Shown: positions 38,043 through 47,006 of the stretch, piece by piece
Layout: each line of letters opens with the position of its first letter
Position numbering within the stretch: the first letter of the stretch is position 1
Origin: Mesorhizobium sp. AR07
GTDB taxonomy: Bacteria > Pseudomonadota > Alphaproteobacteria > Rhizobiales > Rhizobiaceae
Direction of reading: 5' to 3'
Length of the DNA stretch: 64,000 bases
Assembly: GCF_024746815.1 (NCBI RefSeq)
Contig: NZ_CP080525.1
Coordinates: forward strand, 5,574,501 to 5,638,500
The notes under the pieces: generated by a model
What the model saw: only the letters and a program-made list of their open reading frames with translations
Databases searched by the model: none
Told to the model about the DNA's origin: nothing
Position numbers and translations under genes: made by a program

Positions 38043-38942
38043 ATGGCCGAAGTGATTGACGGTAAGAGCGTCGCCGAAGACGTGGTGCGGACGGTCAAGG
38101 CCCTGACGGCCGAGCTGGTTGCCAAGGGCAAGGCCAAGCCCGGTCTTGCCGTGGTCATCGTCGGCGAGGATCCGGCGAGCCAGGTCTATGTCGCCTCCAA
38201 GTCGCGCACCGCCAAGGAATGCGGTTTTCACTCGCTCCAGCACACGCTGCCGGCCGAGACCTCCGAACAGGCTTTACTGAAGATCATCGGCGACCTCAAC
38301 GCCGATCCGGCCATCAACGGCATCCTGGTGCAGCTTCCGCTTCCTGCCCATATCGACGCCGGCAAGATCATCCAGACCATCGCCCCGGAAAAGGATGTCG
38401 ACGGCTTCCATTTCATCAATGTCGGCAAGCTCGGCACCGGCGAACTCGAGACCGCCTTCGTGCCCTGCACGCCGGCCGGCTCGATGCTTCTGATCGAGCG
38501 CGTGCGCGGCAAGGACCTGTCCGGCCTCAACGCGGTCGTCGTCGGCCGCTCCAACATCGTCGGCAAGCCAATGGCCAATCTTCTGCTTGCCGCCAACTGC
38601 ACCGTCACCATCGCGCACAGCCGCACCAAGGACCTGCCGGCACTCGCCCGCACCGCCGACATTCTTGTCGCGGCCGTCGGCCGGCCGGAGATGATCAGGG
38701 GTGATTGGGTGAAGCCTGGTGCCACGGTCATCGATGTCGGCATCAACCGCATTCCGGCGCCGGAAAAGGGCGAGGGCAAGTCGCGCCTCGTCGGCGATGT
38801 CGCCTATGCCGAAGCGGCGAAGGCCGCCGGTGCCATCACGCCGGTTCCCGGTGGTGTCGGGCCGATGACCATTGCCATGCTGATGGCCAATACGTTAGCC
38901 TCTGCCTACCTTGCGGCCGGATTGAAACGGCCGTCCTTCTGA
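38043..38942 (+). CDS. folD: Bifunctional methylenetetrahydrofolate dehydrogenase/cyclohydrolase
   Basis: A 299-residue cytoplasmic enzyme interconverting methylene-, methenyl- and formyl-tetrahydrofolate. Diagnostic segments are GEDPASQVYVASKSRTAKECGF with the catalytic lysine, INGILVQLPLPAHID, EKDVDGFHFINVGKL, VVVGRSNIVGKPMANLLL with the NADP site, and the terminal PVPGGVGPMTIAMLMANT. Length is normal. It follows the Wzz-type gene by 137 bases and precedes the regulator by 57 bases. Confidence 0.96.
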   Translation: MAEVIDGKSVAEDVVRTVKALTAELVAKGKAKPGLAVVIVGEDPASQVYVASKSRTAKECGFHSLQHTLPAETSEQALLKIIGDLNADPAINGILVQLPLPAHIDAGKIIQTIAPEKDVDGFHFINVGKLGTGELETAFVPCTPAGSMLLIERVRGKDLSGLNAVVVGRSNIVGKPMANLLLAANCTVTIAHSRTKDLPALARTADILVAAVGRPEMIRGDWVKPGATVIDVGINRIPAPEKGEGKSRLVGDVAYAEAAKAAGAITPVPGGVGPMTIAMLMANTLASAYLAAGLKRPSF

Positions 38943-38998
38943 CCCATCAGAAAGCCGCAGCTTTGCCGAACCCAACTGTTCCTGTAGAACGGCCGGTC

Positions 38999-39961
38999 AT
39001 GACGGATCCCGTTCAAGGCGGCCGGCAGTTCGCTTTCCTGCTGGTCGACAAGTTCTCCATGTTCTCGCTGGCCGCGGCGATCGATACGTTCCGGTCGGCG
39101 AACCGGTTGCTTGGCCGCGATTTCTACGGCTGGACGACGGTGTCGGCCGATGGCGATCCGGTGATGGCCTCCAATGGCCTGCCGCTCAAGATCGACTATG
39201 CCGTTGCAGACCTGCCGCCGGTCGACATCCTGTTCGTCTCGGTCGGACTGACGACGGAATTTCCCGGCAAGAGCAAGGTGCTGGCGGCTTTGCGCAGCTG
39301 GGGCCGGCGCGGCAATGCGCTCGGCGCGCTGTCGGTCGGCTCCTACCTGCTTGCCGAAGCCGGCCAGCTCGACGGCTATCGCTGCACCATCCATTGGGAA
39401 AACCGCGCCGGCTTCGTCGAACGGTTTCCCGACATCAACTGCACGGGCAACGTCTTCGAGATCGATCGCAAGCGCTACACATGCGCCGGCGGCACGACCT
39501 CGATCGATTTGATGCTGGAGATCGTGCGCGGCGATTTCGGCTCCAACCTCGCCAATGGCGTCGCCAACCAGTTCCAGCACGAGCGCATCCGCTCGGCCGG
39601 CGATCGCCAGCGCGTCGGGCCGGAACGCGACCTGACCGGCAAGTCGGAGAAGCTCAGGCGCATCGTCGAACTGATGGCCGACCACCTCGACGAGCCGCTG
39701 TCGGCGGTGCAACTGGCCAAATCCGCCGGCCTGTCGGTGCGCCAGGTCGAGCGCCTGTTCCTGCGCCATCTCAGTGTCACGCCCGGCCGTTATTACATGC
39801 GGCTGCGGCTGGAGCGGGCGCGCGAATTGCTGCGCCAGACCAACATGCCGATCCTCGACGTGGCGATCGCGACGGGCTTCACCTCGCATTCCTATTTTGC
39901 CCAGAGCTACCGGCTGCAATTCGGCAGGCCGCCCTCGGAAGAACGGCGCACGACCTACTGA
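38999..39961 (+). CDS. GlxA-type transcriptional regulator (DJ-1/PfpI domain plus AraC helix-turn-helix)
   Basis: A 320-residue regulator. The N-terminal DJ-1/PfpI-like domain starts QFAFLLVDKFSMFSLAAAID and contains the pseudo-active-site region SVGSYLLAEAG, lacking the usual nucleophile cysteine. The C-terminal AraC domain contains LAKSAGLSVRQVERLFLRHL and a second helix-turn-helix at MPILDVAIATGFTSHSYFAQSY. Such proteins activate amino acid or choline/glycine-betaine-type catabolism genes. The target here is unknown, since the only adjacent gene is folD. The start codon ATG overlaps no preceding gene. Confidence 0.85.
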   Translation: MTDPVQGGRQFAFLLVDKFSMFSLAAAIDTFRSANRLLGRDFYGWTTVSADGDPVMASNGLPLKIDYAVADLPPVDILFVSVGLTTEFPGKSKVLAALRSWGRRGNALGALSVGSYLLAEAGQLDGYRCTIHWENRAGFVERFPDINCTGNVFEIDRKRYTCAGGTTSIDLMLEIVRGDFGSNLANGVANQFQHERIRSAGDRQRVGPERDLTGKSEKLRRIVELMADHLDEPLSAVQLAKSAGLSVRQVERLFLRHLSVTPGRYYMRLRLERARELLRQTNMPILDVAIATGFTSHSYFAQSYRLQFGRPPSEERRTTY

Positions 39962-40087
39962 GCGGACTTTCGCTTCGGCTCAGAAGTTTGGCATTCGGCT
40001 CCCTTCGCACCCGCGCCCGGACTTGTGTCCCGACGCCGCGTCCAATAGCTTTCCAGCCCGGATCAGGGCGGATTTGAGGAGATTTCG

Positions 40088-41800
40088 ATGGCGGGATTTG
40101 CACGGAGCGTCGCTGCGGCGATCCTCCTTTTGTCGATGACGACGTTCGGCTTTGCCGCAAACAAGGTCATCATCATTCTCGATGCCTCCGGCTCGATGTG
40201 GGCGCAGATCGACGGCAAGCCCAAACTTGAAATCGCCCGTGAATCGCTGAGAACGGTGCTGAAGTCGGTTCCTGCCGACGACGAAATAGGCTTCATGGCC
40301 TATGGCCATCGCCAAAAGGGCAGCTGCGACGACATCCAGTTGATCGTGCCGCCGCAGGCAGGTTCGGCGAGCGCCATCTCGGCTGCCGCCGACAGCCTGA
40401 AATTCCTCGGCAAGACGCCGCTGACGGCTGCCGTCAAGCAGGCGGCCGAAGCGTTGAAATACACCGAGAACAAGGCAACGGTCGTGCTCATCACCGACGG
40501 GCTCGAAACCTGCGGCGGCGACCCCTGCGCGCTTGGCAAGGAACTCGAAGCGTCCGGCGTCGATTTCACCGCCGATGTCGTCGGCTTCGGCCTCACCGCC
40601 GATGAAGGCAGGCAGATCGCCTGCCTCGCCGACAACACCGGCGGCAAATACATCCAGGCGTCCGACGAAAAGGCATTGCAGGAGGCGCTTGTCGAAACCG
40701 TGGCGGCACCAGCTCCCGCTCCCGCTCCCGAACCAGCTCCCGCCCCGGCTCCAGCTCCAGCTCCCCCCCCGGCTCCAGCTCCCGCCCCGGCGCCTGCGCC
40801 CGCGCCGGAGCCGGCAAAACCGCAAGTCAACTTCCAGCCGACGGTGGTGATGGCCGAAGGTGGCGAGCCGATCACCGAGGGCAACGCCTGGGAGATCTAC
40901 AAGGCGAACGCCGATGGCTCGCGCGGCGATTCCGTGACCACCGAATATGGCACTTACAGCGGCAATCTCGAGCCGGGCGACTATATCGTCGTCGCGCGCG
41001 ACGACGAGGCCAAGGTGGAGCAGAAATTCAAGATCGAGGCCGGCCAGGTCTACAAGCCGCTCTTCACCCTGAACGCGGGCACCATGCTCATTCATCCGCG
41101 GTCGAGCCAGGGCGCCGATATCAGCGATGAAGCCCGTCTCGATTTCGCCTATCCGGGCGGCAGCACCACCCACTACGGCAACACGAAAATCATCGTGCCG
41201 GCCGGTGAGCAGAAGGTCACGGTCCAGATCGGCAGCGGCACCGTCACCGAAACCATCCAGCTCGCCGCCGGTCAGACGATGGAGAAGGACGTCATCGTCG
41301 GCGTCGGCCATGTGGTGATCAACGTCTACTATACTGCCGGCGGCGACAAGGCCGATGCCTCGGGCATCAGTGTCCAGATCGTCAAGGCGAAGAAGAAGAT
41401 CGACGGTTCACGCGAAGATGTCGAACACTCCTATGGGCCGGACAGCAAGTTCTGGCTTCCGGCCGACGACTATGTGGCGGTCACCACGCTTGATCTTGCT
41501 GTTGCCGAGCAGCCGTTCAGCATCAAGGCGGGCGACAACCAGGACATCAAGGTGCCGCTCGATGCCGGCGTGCTGGCCATGTCGGCCCCCGGCGCCTACT
41601 CGATCGAGATATTGTCGCCGAAAAAGGACATCCAGGGCAAGCGCAAGGCGCTAGGCCTGAGCTATGGCGACACCTGGCAGCAGACCATTCTGGCCGGCGA
41701 CTATGTGGTTGTCCGGCACATGTCCGATGACGGCCATGACAAGGAAATGCCGGTGACGATCAAGGCCGGCGAACGGAGAGAAATCACCGTCACTCCATGA
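40088..41800 (+). CDS. Exported von Willebrand factor A protein with four internal repeats
   Basis: A 570-residue protein with an N-terminal signal segment (VAAAILLLSMTTFGFA, about 8-23). The vWA domain follows, with an intact MIDAS motif DASGSMW near residues 31-37, a later LTAAVK and ITDGLETC. A Pro/Ala linker of about 40 residues (from APAPAPAPEPAPAP) separates it from a C-terminal half made of four related repeats of about 80 residues, each ending near a KIEAGQVYKP-like or IKAGERREI-like turn. The protein is likely periplasmic or surface-exposed and binds a partner through a metal-dependent vWA site. It has no obvious operon partner. Confidence 0.8.
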   Translation: MAGFARSVAAAILLLSMTTFGFAANKVIIILDASGSMWAQIDGKPKLEIARESLRTVLKSVPADDEIGFMAYGHRQKGSCDDIQLIVPPQAGSASAISAAADSLKFLGKTPLTAAVKQAAEALKYTENKATVVLITDGLETCGGDPCALGKELEASGVDFTADVVGFGLTADEGRQIACLADNTGGKYIQASDEKALQEALVETVAAPAPAPAPEPAPAPAPAPAPPPAPAPAPAPAPAPEPAKPQVNFQPTVVMAEGGEPITEGNAWEIYKANADGSRGDSVTTEYGTYSGNLEPGDYIVVARDDEAKVEQKFKIEAGQVYKPLFTLNAGTMLIHPRSSQGADISDEARLDFAYPGGSTTHYGNTKIIVPAGEQKVTVQIGSGTVTETIQLAAGQTMEKDVIVGVGHVVINVYYTAGGDKADASGISVQIVKAKKKIDGSREDVEHSYGPDSKFWLPADDYVAVTTLDLAVAEQPFSIKAGDNQDIKVPLDAGVLAMSAPGAYSIEILSPKKDIQGKRKALGLSYGDTWQQTILAGDYVVVRHMSDDGHDKEMPVTIKAGERREITVTP

Positions 41801-41820
41801 CTGCCATCTGCCCGGTGGCG

Positions 41821-41847
41821 AAAAAGGGCGGCCACGCGCCGCCCTTC
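41821..41847. terminator. Bidirectional terminator between the vWA gene and edd
   Basis: AAGGGCGGC and GCCGCCCTT form a nine-base stem with loop CACGC. The minus strand runs on into TTTTT, ideal for edd, whose stop codon lies about 22 bases away. The plus strand runs into TTC-rich sequence after the vWA gene. Confidence 0.75.
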
Positions 41848-41868
41848 TTCATGGACGGGATGATTGCA

Positions 41869-43692
41869 TCAAGCGGTGCCGAAGGCGCTGGCGCCATGGT
41901 CGGCACGGCCGACCAATTGCCGGAAGCCGGCGAAAAGTTCGCGGCCGAAACCGAATTCATTGCCGATGAGGTCGGCATCAGCCGTCCGGCGCAGTGCGAA
42001 CTCGCCGGCCGGCACCAGCACTTCGAGCGTTCCGGCGTCTGCGTCGAGCCTGATGATGTCGCCATCATGGATCCTGGCGATCGGCCCCTCTTCGACCGCT
42101 TCCGGCGTGACGTGGATCGCCGCCGGGACCTTGCCGGAGGCACCCGACATGCGCCCGTCGGTGACCAGCGCCACGCGCTGGCCGCGGTCCTGCAGGATGC
42201 CGAGCACGGTGGTCAGCTTGTGCAGTTCCGGCATGCCGTTGGCCTTCGGACCCTGGAAGCGGATGACGGCGATGAAGTCGCCGGTCAGCGTGCCTGCCTT
42301 GAACGCCTCGTTCAGCCCTTGCTGGCTGTCGAACACCTTGGCCGGCGCCTCGATGACGCGCCGCTCCGGCTTCACGGCGGAAGTCTTGATGACGGCATGG
42401 CCGAGATTGCCCGAGAGTACCTTCAGACCGCCCGTCGCCTGGAACGCCCTCTTGAACGGCGCCAGCACCTTTTCGTCGCCGCTCACGCGCGGCGAGGCCT
42501 CGCGCACCACGCCGCCGTCGGCGCCGAGCTTTGCCTCGGCGGCATAGGGTCGCAATCCTTCGCCCCACACCGTCTGCACGTCCTCATGCAGGATGCCTTC
42601 GTCGAGCAGCTCGCGGATCAGGAAGCCGAGCCCGCCGGCGGCGTGGAAATGGTTCACGTCGGCAAGGCCGTTCGGATAGACCCGTGCCAGCAGCGGCACC
42701 GCTTCCGAAAGGTCGGAAATGTCCTGCCAGGTGATAGCAATGCCGGCGGCCGCCGCCATGGCGATCAGGTGGATGGTGTGATTGGTCGAGCCGCCGGTGG
42801 CATGCAGGCCGACGATGCCGTTGACGATCGAACGCTCGTCGATCATCCGGCCGACAGGCGTATAGGCATTGCCGAGCGCGGTGATCGCCAGCGCCCGCTT
42901 CGTCGCTTCGCGGGTCAAGGCCTCGCGCAGCGGCGTGCCGGGATTGACGAAGGAGGCGCCTGGCGTGTGCAGGCCCATGATCTCCATCAGCATCTGGTTG
43001 GAGTTCGCCGTGCCGTAGAAGGTACAGGTGCCCGGCCCATGGTACGACTTGGATTCGGCCTCCAGCAGTTCGGCGCGTCCGGCCTTGCCCTCGGCATAGA
43101 GTTGGCGGACCTTGGCTTTTTCGTCGTTGGGCAGGCCGGTGGTCATCGGCCCGGCCGGAATGAACACTGCCGGCAGATGGCCGAAGGTCAGCGCCGCGAT
43201 CACCAGTCCGGGCACGATCTTGTCGCAGACGCCGAGATAGACGGCGGCGTCGAACATGTTGTGCGACAGGCCGATGGCGGCAGCCATGGCGATCACGTCG
43301 CGCGAAAACAGCGACAGCTCCATGCCGGGCTGGCCCTGCGTCACGCCATCGCACATTGCCGGCACGCCGCCGGCCACCTGGGCGATGCCGCCGGCTTCGC
43401 GCGCCGCGTCCTTGATCAGCGCCGGAAAGGTCTCGAACGGCTGATGCGCCGACAGCATGTCGTTGTAGGAGGTGATGATGCCAAGGTTCGGCACCTTGTC
43501 GGCGCCCAACGCCAGCTTTTCCGAGGGGCTGCACACCGCAAATCCATGTGCGAGATTGCCGCACGACAGCACGGCCCGGTTCGCGGTGCGGTTCGACGCC
43601 TCGGCGATGCGGCCGAGATAGCGCTCGCGGCCTGGTCTGGAGCGCTGGCGGATGCGCTCGGTGATGGCTTCGATATCGCGTCTGGCGGTCAT
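41869..43692 (-). CDS. edd: 6-phosphogluconate dehydratase
   Basis: A 607-residue member of the ILVD/EDD family that converts 6-phosphogluconate to KDPG, the first dedicated Entner-Doudoroff step. Iron-sulfur and active-site features are visible: NRAVLSCGNLAHG, GVPAMCDGVTQGQPGMELSLF, GLHATGGSTNHTIHL and VTDGRMSGASGKVPAA. It is the last gene of zwf-pgl-edd and ends before a strong terminator. The KDPG aldolase gene eda is not in the window. Confidence 0.95.
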   Translation of the reverse strand: MTARRDIEAITERIRQRSRPGRERYLGRIAEASNRTANRAVLSCGNLAHGFAVCSPSEKLALGADKVPNLGIITSYNDMLSAHQPFETFPALIKDAAREAGGIAQVAGGVPAMCDGVTQGQPGMELSLFSRDVIAMAAAIGLSHNMFDAAVYLGVCDKIVPGLVIAALTFGHLPAVFIPAGPMTTGLPNDEKAKVRQLYAEGKAGRAELLEAESKSYHGPGTCTFYGTANSNQMLMEIMGLHTPGASFVNPGTPLREALTREATKRALAITALGNAYTPVGRMIDERSIVNGIVGLHATGGSTNHTIHLIAMAAAAGIAITWQDISDLSEAVPLLARVYPNGLADVNHFHAAGGLGFLIRELLDEGILHEDVQTVWGEGLRPYAAEAKLGADGGVVREASPRVSGDEKVLAPFKRAFQATGGLKVLSGNLGHAVIKTSAVKPERRVIEAPAKVFDSQQGLNEAFKAGTLTGDFIAVIRFQGPKANGMPELHKLTTVLGILQDRGQRVALVTDGRMSGASGKVPAAIHVTPEAVEEGPIARIHDGDIIRLDADAGTLEVLVPAGEFALRRTADADLIGNEFGFGRELFAGFRQLVGRADHGASAFGTA

Positions 43693-43763
43693 GTTACAGG
43701 TCCTTTCAGGCGAGGTCCCGGAACACCCTCCGGCTGTCTGCCGGGACCCTCGGCACGTTGAAA

Positions 43764-44480
43764 TCAGGGCGCCCAGAAAACCTCTACGGGCTTCGGTGCT
43801 GCGTCGAGCACGGCGCGAATTGGCTTTTGCGGTCCTGGCGCGACCGCGCCGTCGAAGGCGATGCGCTTGTCCTCGCCCTCGATGTGCAGCGCGATGAAGC
43901 CTGCACCGACAATCCGCGCCAGCGACAGGGTCAGGCGCGGCTCGCCGGCGCTGACCGCGTGAACCGGCAGCACGATCCTGTCGGAGGACGGGTCGAGCAG
44001 CTTAGCCAGATCGTCGGCATCGGGAAAGAACGAGGCGGTGTGGCCGTCCGGTCCCATGCCGAGCACGACGACGTCGAGCGGCCAGGGCAAGGACCGGAGC
44101 GCCGCATCGTCGGACGCGGCGGCGGTCTCGATACCGACGGCCTCGTGATAGAGCGGCACGAAGCGTGCCGCCTTGGCCGCGTTCTGCAAGAGATTGGCGG
44201 CCACCAATCCGGCATTGGAACGCGGCGAGGAAGCCGGCACGAAACGCTCGTCGACCAGCGTCACGATCACCTTGTCCCAGGCGATCGGTATCGCCGAAAG
44301 GGCGGCGAAGAACTTTGCCGGCGTCGTGCCGCCGGAGACGGCGAGCAGCCCTGTGCCGCGCTCGGCGATCGCCTTGGTCAGGCGGCCGGCGACATGACCG
44401 GCAAGGGCGGCCGCCAACTCCTGGCGCTCGGCGAAGCCGTTCCAGCTATAGGCGGTGCTGTTCAGTTGCTCTCGTGCCAT
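43764..44480 (-). CDS. pgl: 6-phosphogluconolactonase
   Basis: A 238-residue protein of the NagB/RpiA fold (DevB-type), hydrolysing 6-phosphogluconolactone. Seen are LLAVSGGTTPAKFFAALS (residues 43-60, phosphate site), VTLVDERFVPASSPRSN and LGMGPDGHTASFFPDADDL, the catalytic segment. Its start overlaps the end of zwf by 19 bases, so the two are translationally coupled. A 71-base gap separates it from edd. Confidence 0.93.
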   Translation of the reverse strand: MAREQLNSTAYSWNGFAERQELAAALAGHVAGRLTKAIAERGTGLLAVSGGTTPAKFFAALSAIPIAWDKVIVTLVDERFVPASSPRSNAGLVAANLLQNAAKAARFVPLYHEAVGIETAAASDDAALRSLPWPLDVVVLGMGPDGHTASFFPDADDLAKLLDPSSDRIVLPVHAVSAGEPRLTLSLARIVGAGFIALHIEGEDKRIAFDGAVAPGPQKPIRAVLDAAPKPVEVFWAP

Positions 44481-45931
44481 GTCCGCCCGTCACGTTCGAT
44501 CAGTGCTATCGAGGCCGAGGGGCCCCAGGTACCTGCCGTATAGCCTTGCGCCTCCTGTCTGGCGCTTTCCCAGGCGTTCTGGATCGGGTCAATCCACTTC
44601 CACGCCGCCTCGACTTCGTCGCGGCGCATGAACAGGGTCTGGTTGCCGCGGATGACATCCATGATCAGCCGCTCATAGGCATCGGGCGCGCGGCCGTCGA
44701 AGGACTGCGCGAAACTCATGTCGAGCGGGATCTGGCGCAGCCGCATGCCGCCCGGGCCTGGGTCCTTGATCATGATGAACTGCTTGACGCCTTCGTCCGG
44801 CTGCAGCCGGATGACCAGCTGGTTGGCAAAGATCGGTCCAGCGCTGTCGCCGAAGATCGAATGCGGGATCGGCTTGAACTCGATGGCGATTTCCGAAACG
44901 CGGGTCGCCAGCCGCTTGCCGGTCCTGAGGTAAAACGGAACGCCCGACCAGCGCCAGTTGCCGATCTCGGCCTTGATGGCGACGAAGGTCTCGGTGTTGC
45001 TGTCGTGGGCAAGCTCCTCGACATAACCTTTCACCGGCCCGCCGGCCGAAGCTCCGGCGCGATACTGGCCGCGCACGGTGTGCTTCGGCGCTTCGTTGCC
45101 ATTGATGCGCTTCAGCGCGCGCAGCACCTTCAGCTTCTCGTCGCGCACCGCGTCGGCATCCATCGACGACGGCGCCTCCATGGCGACCAGGCACAAGAGC
45201 TGCAGTATGTGGTTCTGCACCATGTCGCGCAGCGCGCCGGCCTTGTCGTAATAGGTGACGCGGTCTTCCAGGCCGACGGTCTCGGCCACGGTGATCTGTA
45301 CGTGGTCGATATGGGCGGAGTTCCACAGCGGCTCGTAGAGCGCGTTGGCGAAGCGCAGCGCCATCAGGTTCTGCACAGTCTCCTTGCCGAGATAATGGTC
45401 GATGCGAAAGACCTGGCTTTCGTGGAAATCATCGCCGACCAGATCGTTGAGCGTTCGCGCCGAGGCGAGGTCGCGGCCGATCGGCTTCTCCAGCACGATG
45501 CGCGAGTTCGGCGTGATCAGCTTGTGCTCTTTCAGCTTGTGCGAGATATCGCCGAACAGCGCCGGCGCCACCGCCAGGTAGAAGGCGCGGATGCGGTCGC
45601 TGTCGCCGATCGCCTTCCTCAGCTTGTCGAAGCCGGCGCCGGTCGTTGCATCGGCCGAAACGTAGGAAAGCCGGGCAAGGAACGTCTTCAGCTCCTTGGC
45701 GTCGATATCGGCCGCTCTGACGTGATCCGAGATCGCTTGGCTTGCGAAGGCCTGGAATTCCTCGTCGGTCATCTTCGAGCGTGACGTGCCGATGATGCGG
45801 GTCGGCTCGGAGAATTGATGGTCGCGCTGGCGATGGTAGAGCGACGGCAGAAGCTTGCGTTCCGACAGATCGCCGGTACCACCGAAAATGATGAAGTCGA
45901 AAGGGTCGACGGGGATGATCTGGCTGGTCAT
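44462..45931 (-). CDS. zwf: Glucose-6-phosphate 1-dehydrogenase
   Basis: A 489-residue enzyme opening the pentose phosphate and Entner-Doudoroff routes. NADP site FGGTGDLSERKLLP at residues 16-29, EKPIGRDLASA and the catalytic RIDHYLGKETVQN near 175-187 are present. Length is typical. It is the first gene of zwf-pgl-edd and is divergent from a dehydrogenase gene. A short frame that could encode a 25-residue leader peptide (46005-45928) ends in an ATGA overlap with its start codon. Confidence 0.95.
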   Translation of the reverse strand: MTSQIIPVDPFDFIIFGGTGDLSERKLLPSLYHRQRDHQFSEPTRIIGTSRSKMTDEEFQAFASQAISDHVRAADIDAKELKTFLARLSYVSADATTGAGFDKLRKAIGDSDRIRAFYLAVAPALFGDISHKLKEHKLITPNSRIVLEKPIGRDLASARTLNDLVGDDFHESQVFRIDHYLGKETVQNLMALRFANALYEPLWNSAHIDHVQITVAETVGLEDRVTYYDKAGALRDMVQNHILQLLCLVAMEAPSSMDADAVRDEKLKVLRALKRINGNEAPKHTVRGQYRAGASAGGPVKGYVEELAHDSNTETFVAIKAEIGNWRWSGVPFYLRTGKRLATRVSEIAIEFKPIPHSIFGDSAGPIFANQLVIRLQPDEGVKQFIMIKDPGPGGMRLRQIPLDMSFAQSFDGRAPDAYERLIMDVIRGNQTLFMRRDEVEAAWKWIDPIQNAWESARQEAQGYTAGTWGPSASIALIERDGRTWHESN

Positions 45932-46239
45932 GGTCTGTCCGCTCTGACGCCGGTCGCAGTGACGCGGCTGATATAATCTAATCGATTTAAATTTTCCAGT
46001 GCCATGGTGTCACATCTGAGTGTTGCGCCTGCCTCTTGACAGTCCGGTGCCCTCGAGGCTTGTCGACAGGCGCGGCTCCGGAAGCCTTCGCAGTTGCAGC
46101 ATAGAGCGGGATCGAAGCGAAAGCCAAAGGAGAAATCGGCCATGGCCGCACATCTTTCGACCACCTCGGTCAGAAGCCGTGGTTTTGCATGTTTCGCTGG
46201 CGTACCGGTCGATCGTCACCAATCATGAGCGGGAAAAGC
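45932..46239. other. Divergent region between zwf and the SDR gene
   Basis: This 308-base region must hold both promoters. An AT-rich tract near 45970-46000 contains the small palindrome AATCGATT (45980-45987), a possible regulator site for zwf. The tentative leader frame noted for zwf lies here. No other gene is supported. Confidence 0.4.
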
Positions 46240-46986
46240 ATGCGTCTGCAAAACAAGGTTGCCGTCATCACCGGTGCGGCGGCGGGCTTCGGCGAGGGCA
46301 TCGCCAGGCGCTTTGCGCAGGAAGGCGCCAGGGTCGTCGTCGCCGACCTCAACGCCAAGGGCGCCGAGCGTGTCGCCGGCGAGATCGGCGAGGCGGCGAT
46401 CTGGACCCAGACCGATGTTTCGCTGCGGTCCGAATTCGACGAGATGATCTATGCCGCGAAGAGCGCCTTCGGCCGCATCGACATCATGGTCAACAATGCC
46501 GGGTTTACCCATCGCAACGGCGACATGCTCAACGTCGACGAGGATACTTTCGATCTGATTACCGCCGTCAACATGAAAGCGATCTATCACGCCGCACGCG
46601 CCGTGGTGCCGATCATGGATCGGCAAGGTGGCGGCGTCATCCTGACAACCGCCTCCACCGCCGGTCTTAGGCCGCGGCCCGGCCTCACATGGTACAATGC
46701 CTCGAAGGGCTGGGCGATCACCGCCACCAAGTCGATGGCGGTCGAACTGGCGCCGAAGAACATCCGCGTCAACTGCCTGTGCCCGGTCGCTGGCGAGACC
46801 GGCATGCTGGAAAAATTCATGGGTGCCGATACGCCCGAGATCCGCGAGACGTTCCGCGCCTCGATCCCGCTCGGCCGGCTTTCGACACCGCTTGATATCG
46901 CCAACGCCGCACTCTGGCTGGCGTCGGACGAAGCCGCTTTTATCACCGGTGTCGCGCTGGAAGTGGACGGAGGGCGCTGCATCTGA
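46240..46986 (+). CDS. Short-chain dehydrogenase/reductase (glucose/ribitol dehydrogenase type)
   Basis: A 248-residue classical SDR. The ATG at 46240 is preceded by GGGAAAAGC and gives MRLQNKVAVITGAAAGFGEG. NNAG is near residues 84-87, STAGLRP and YNASK carry the active-site serine, tyrosine and lysine, and the C-terminus reads VALEVDGGRCI. An earlier ATG at 46225 is possible. It is divergent from zwf, which hints at, but does not prove, a sugar-related role. Confidence 0.85.
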   Translation: MRLQNKVAVITGAAAGFGEGIARRFAQEGARVVVADLNAKGAERVAGEIGEAAIWTQTDVSLRSEFDEMIYAAKSAFGRIDIMVNNAGFTHRNGDMLNVDEDTFDLITAVNMKAIYHAARAVVPIMDRQGGGVILTTASTAGLRPRPGLTWYNASKGWAITATKSMAVELAPKNIRVNCLCPVAGETGMLEKFMGADTPEIRETFRASIPLGRLSTPLDIANAALWLASDEAAFITGVALEVDGGRCI

Positions 46987-47006
46987 CCCACTTCATGCGC
47001 CGGATA

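Noticed and set aside
41797..43761. Long open frame antisense to edd
   Set aside because: Completely overlaps a conserved enzyme gene and its translation has no recognisable domain.
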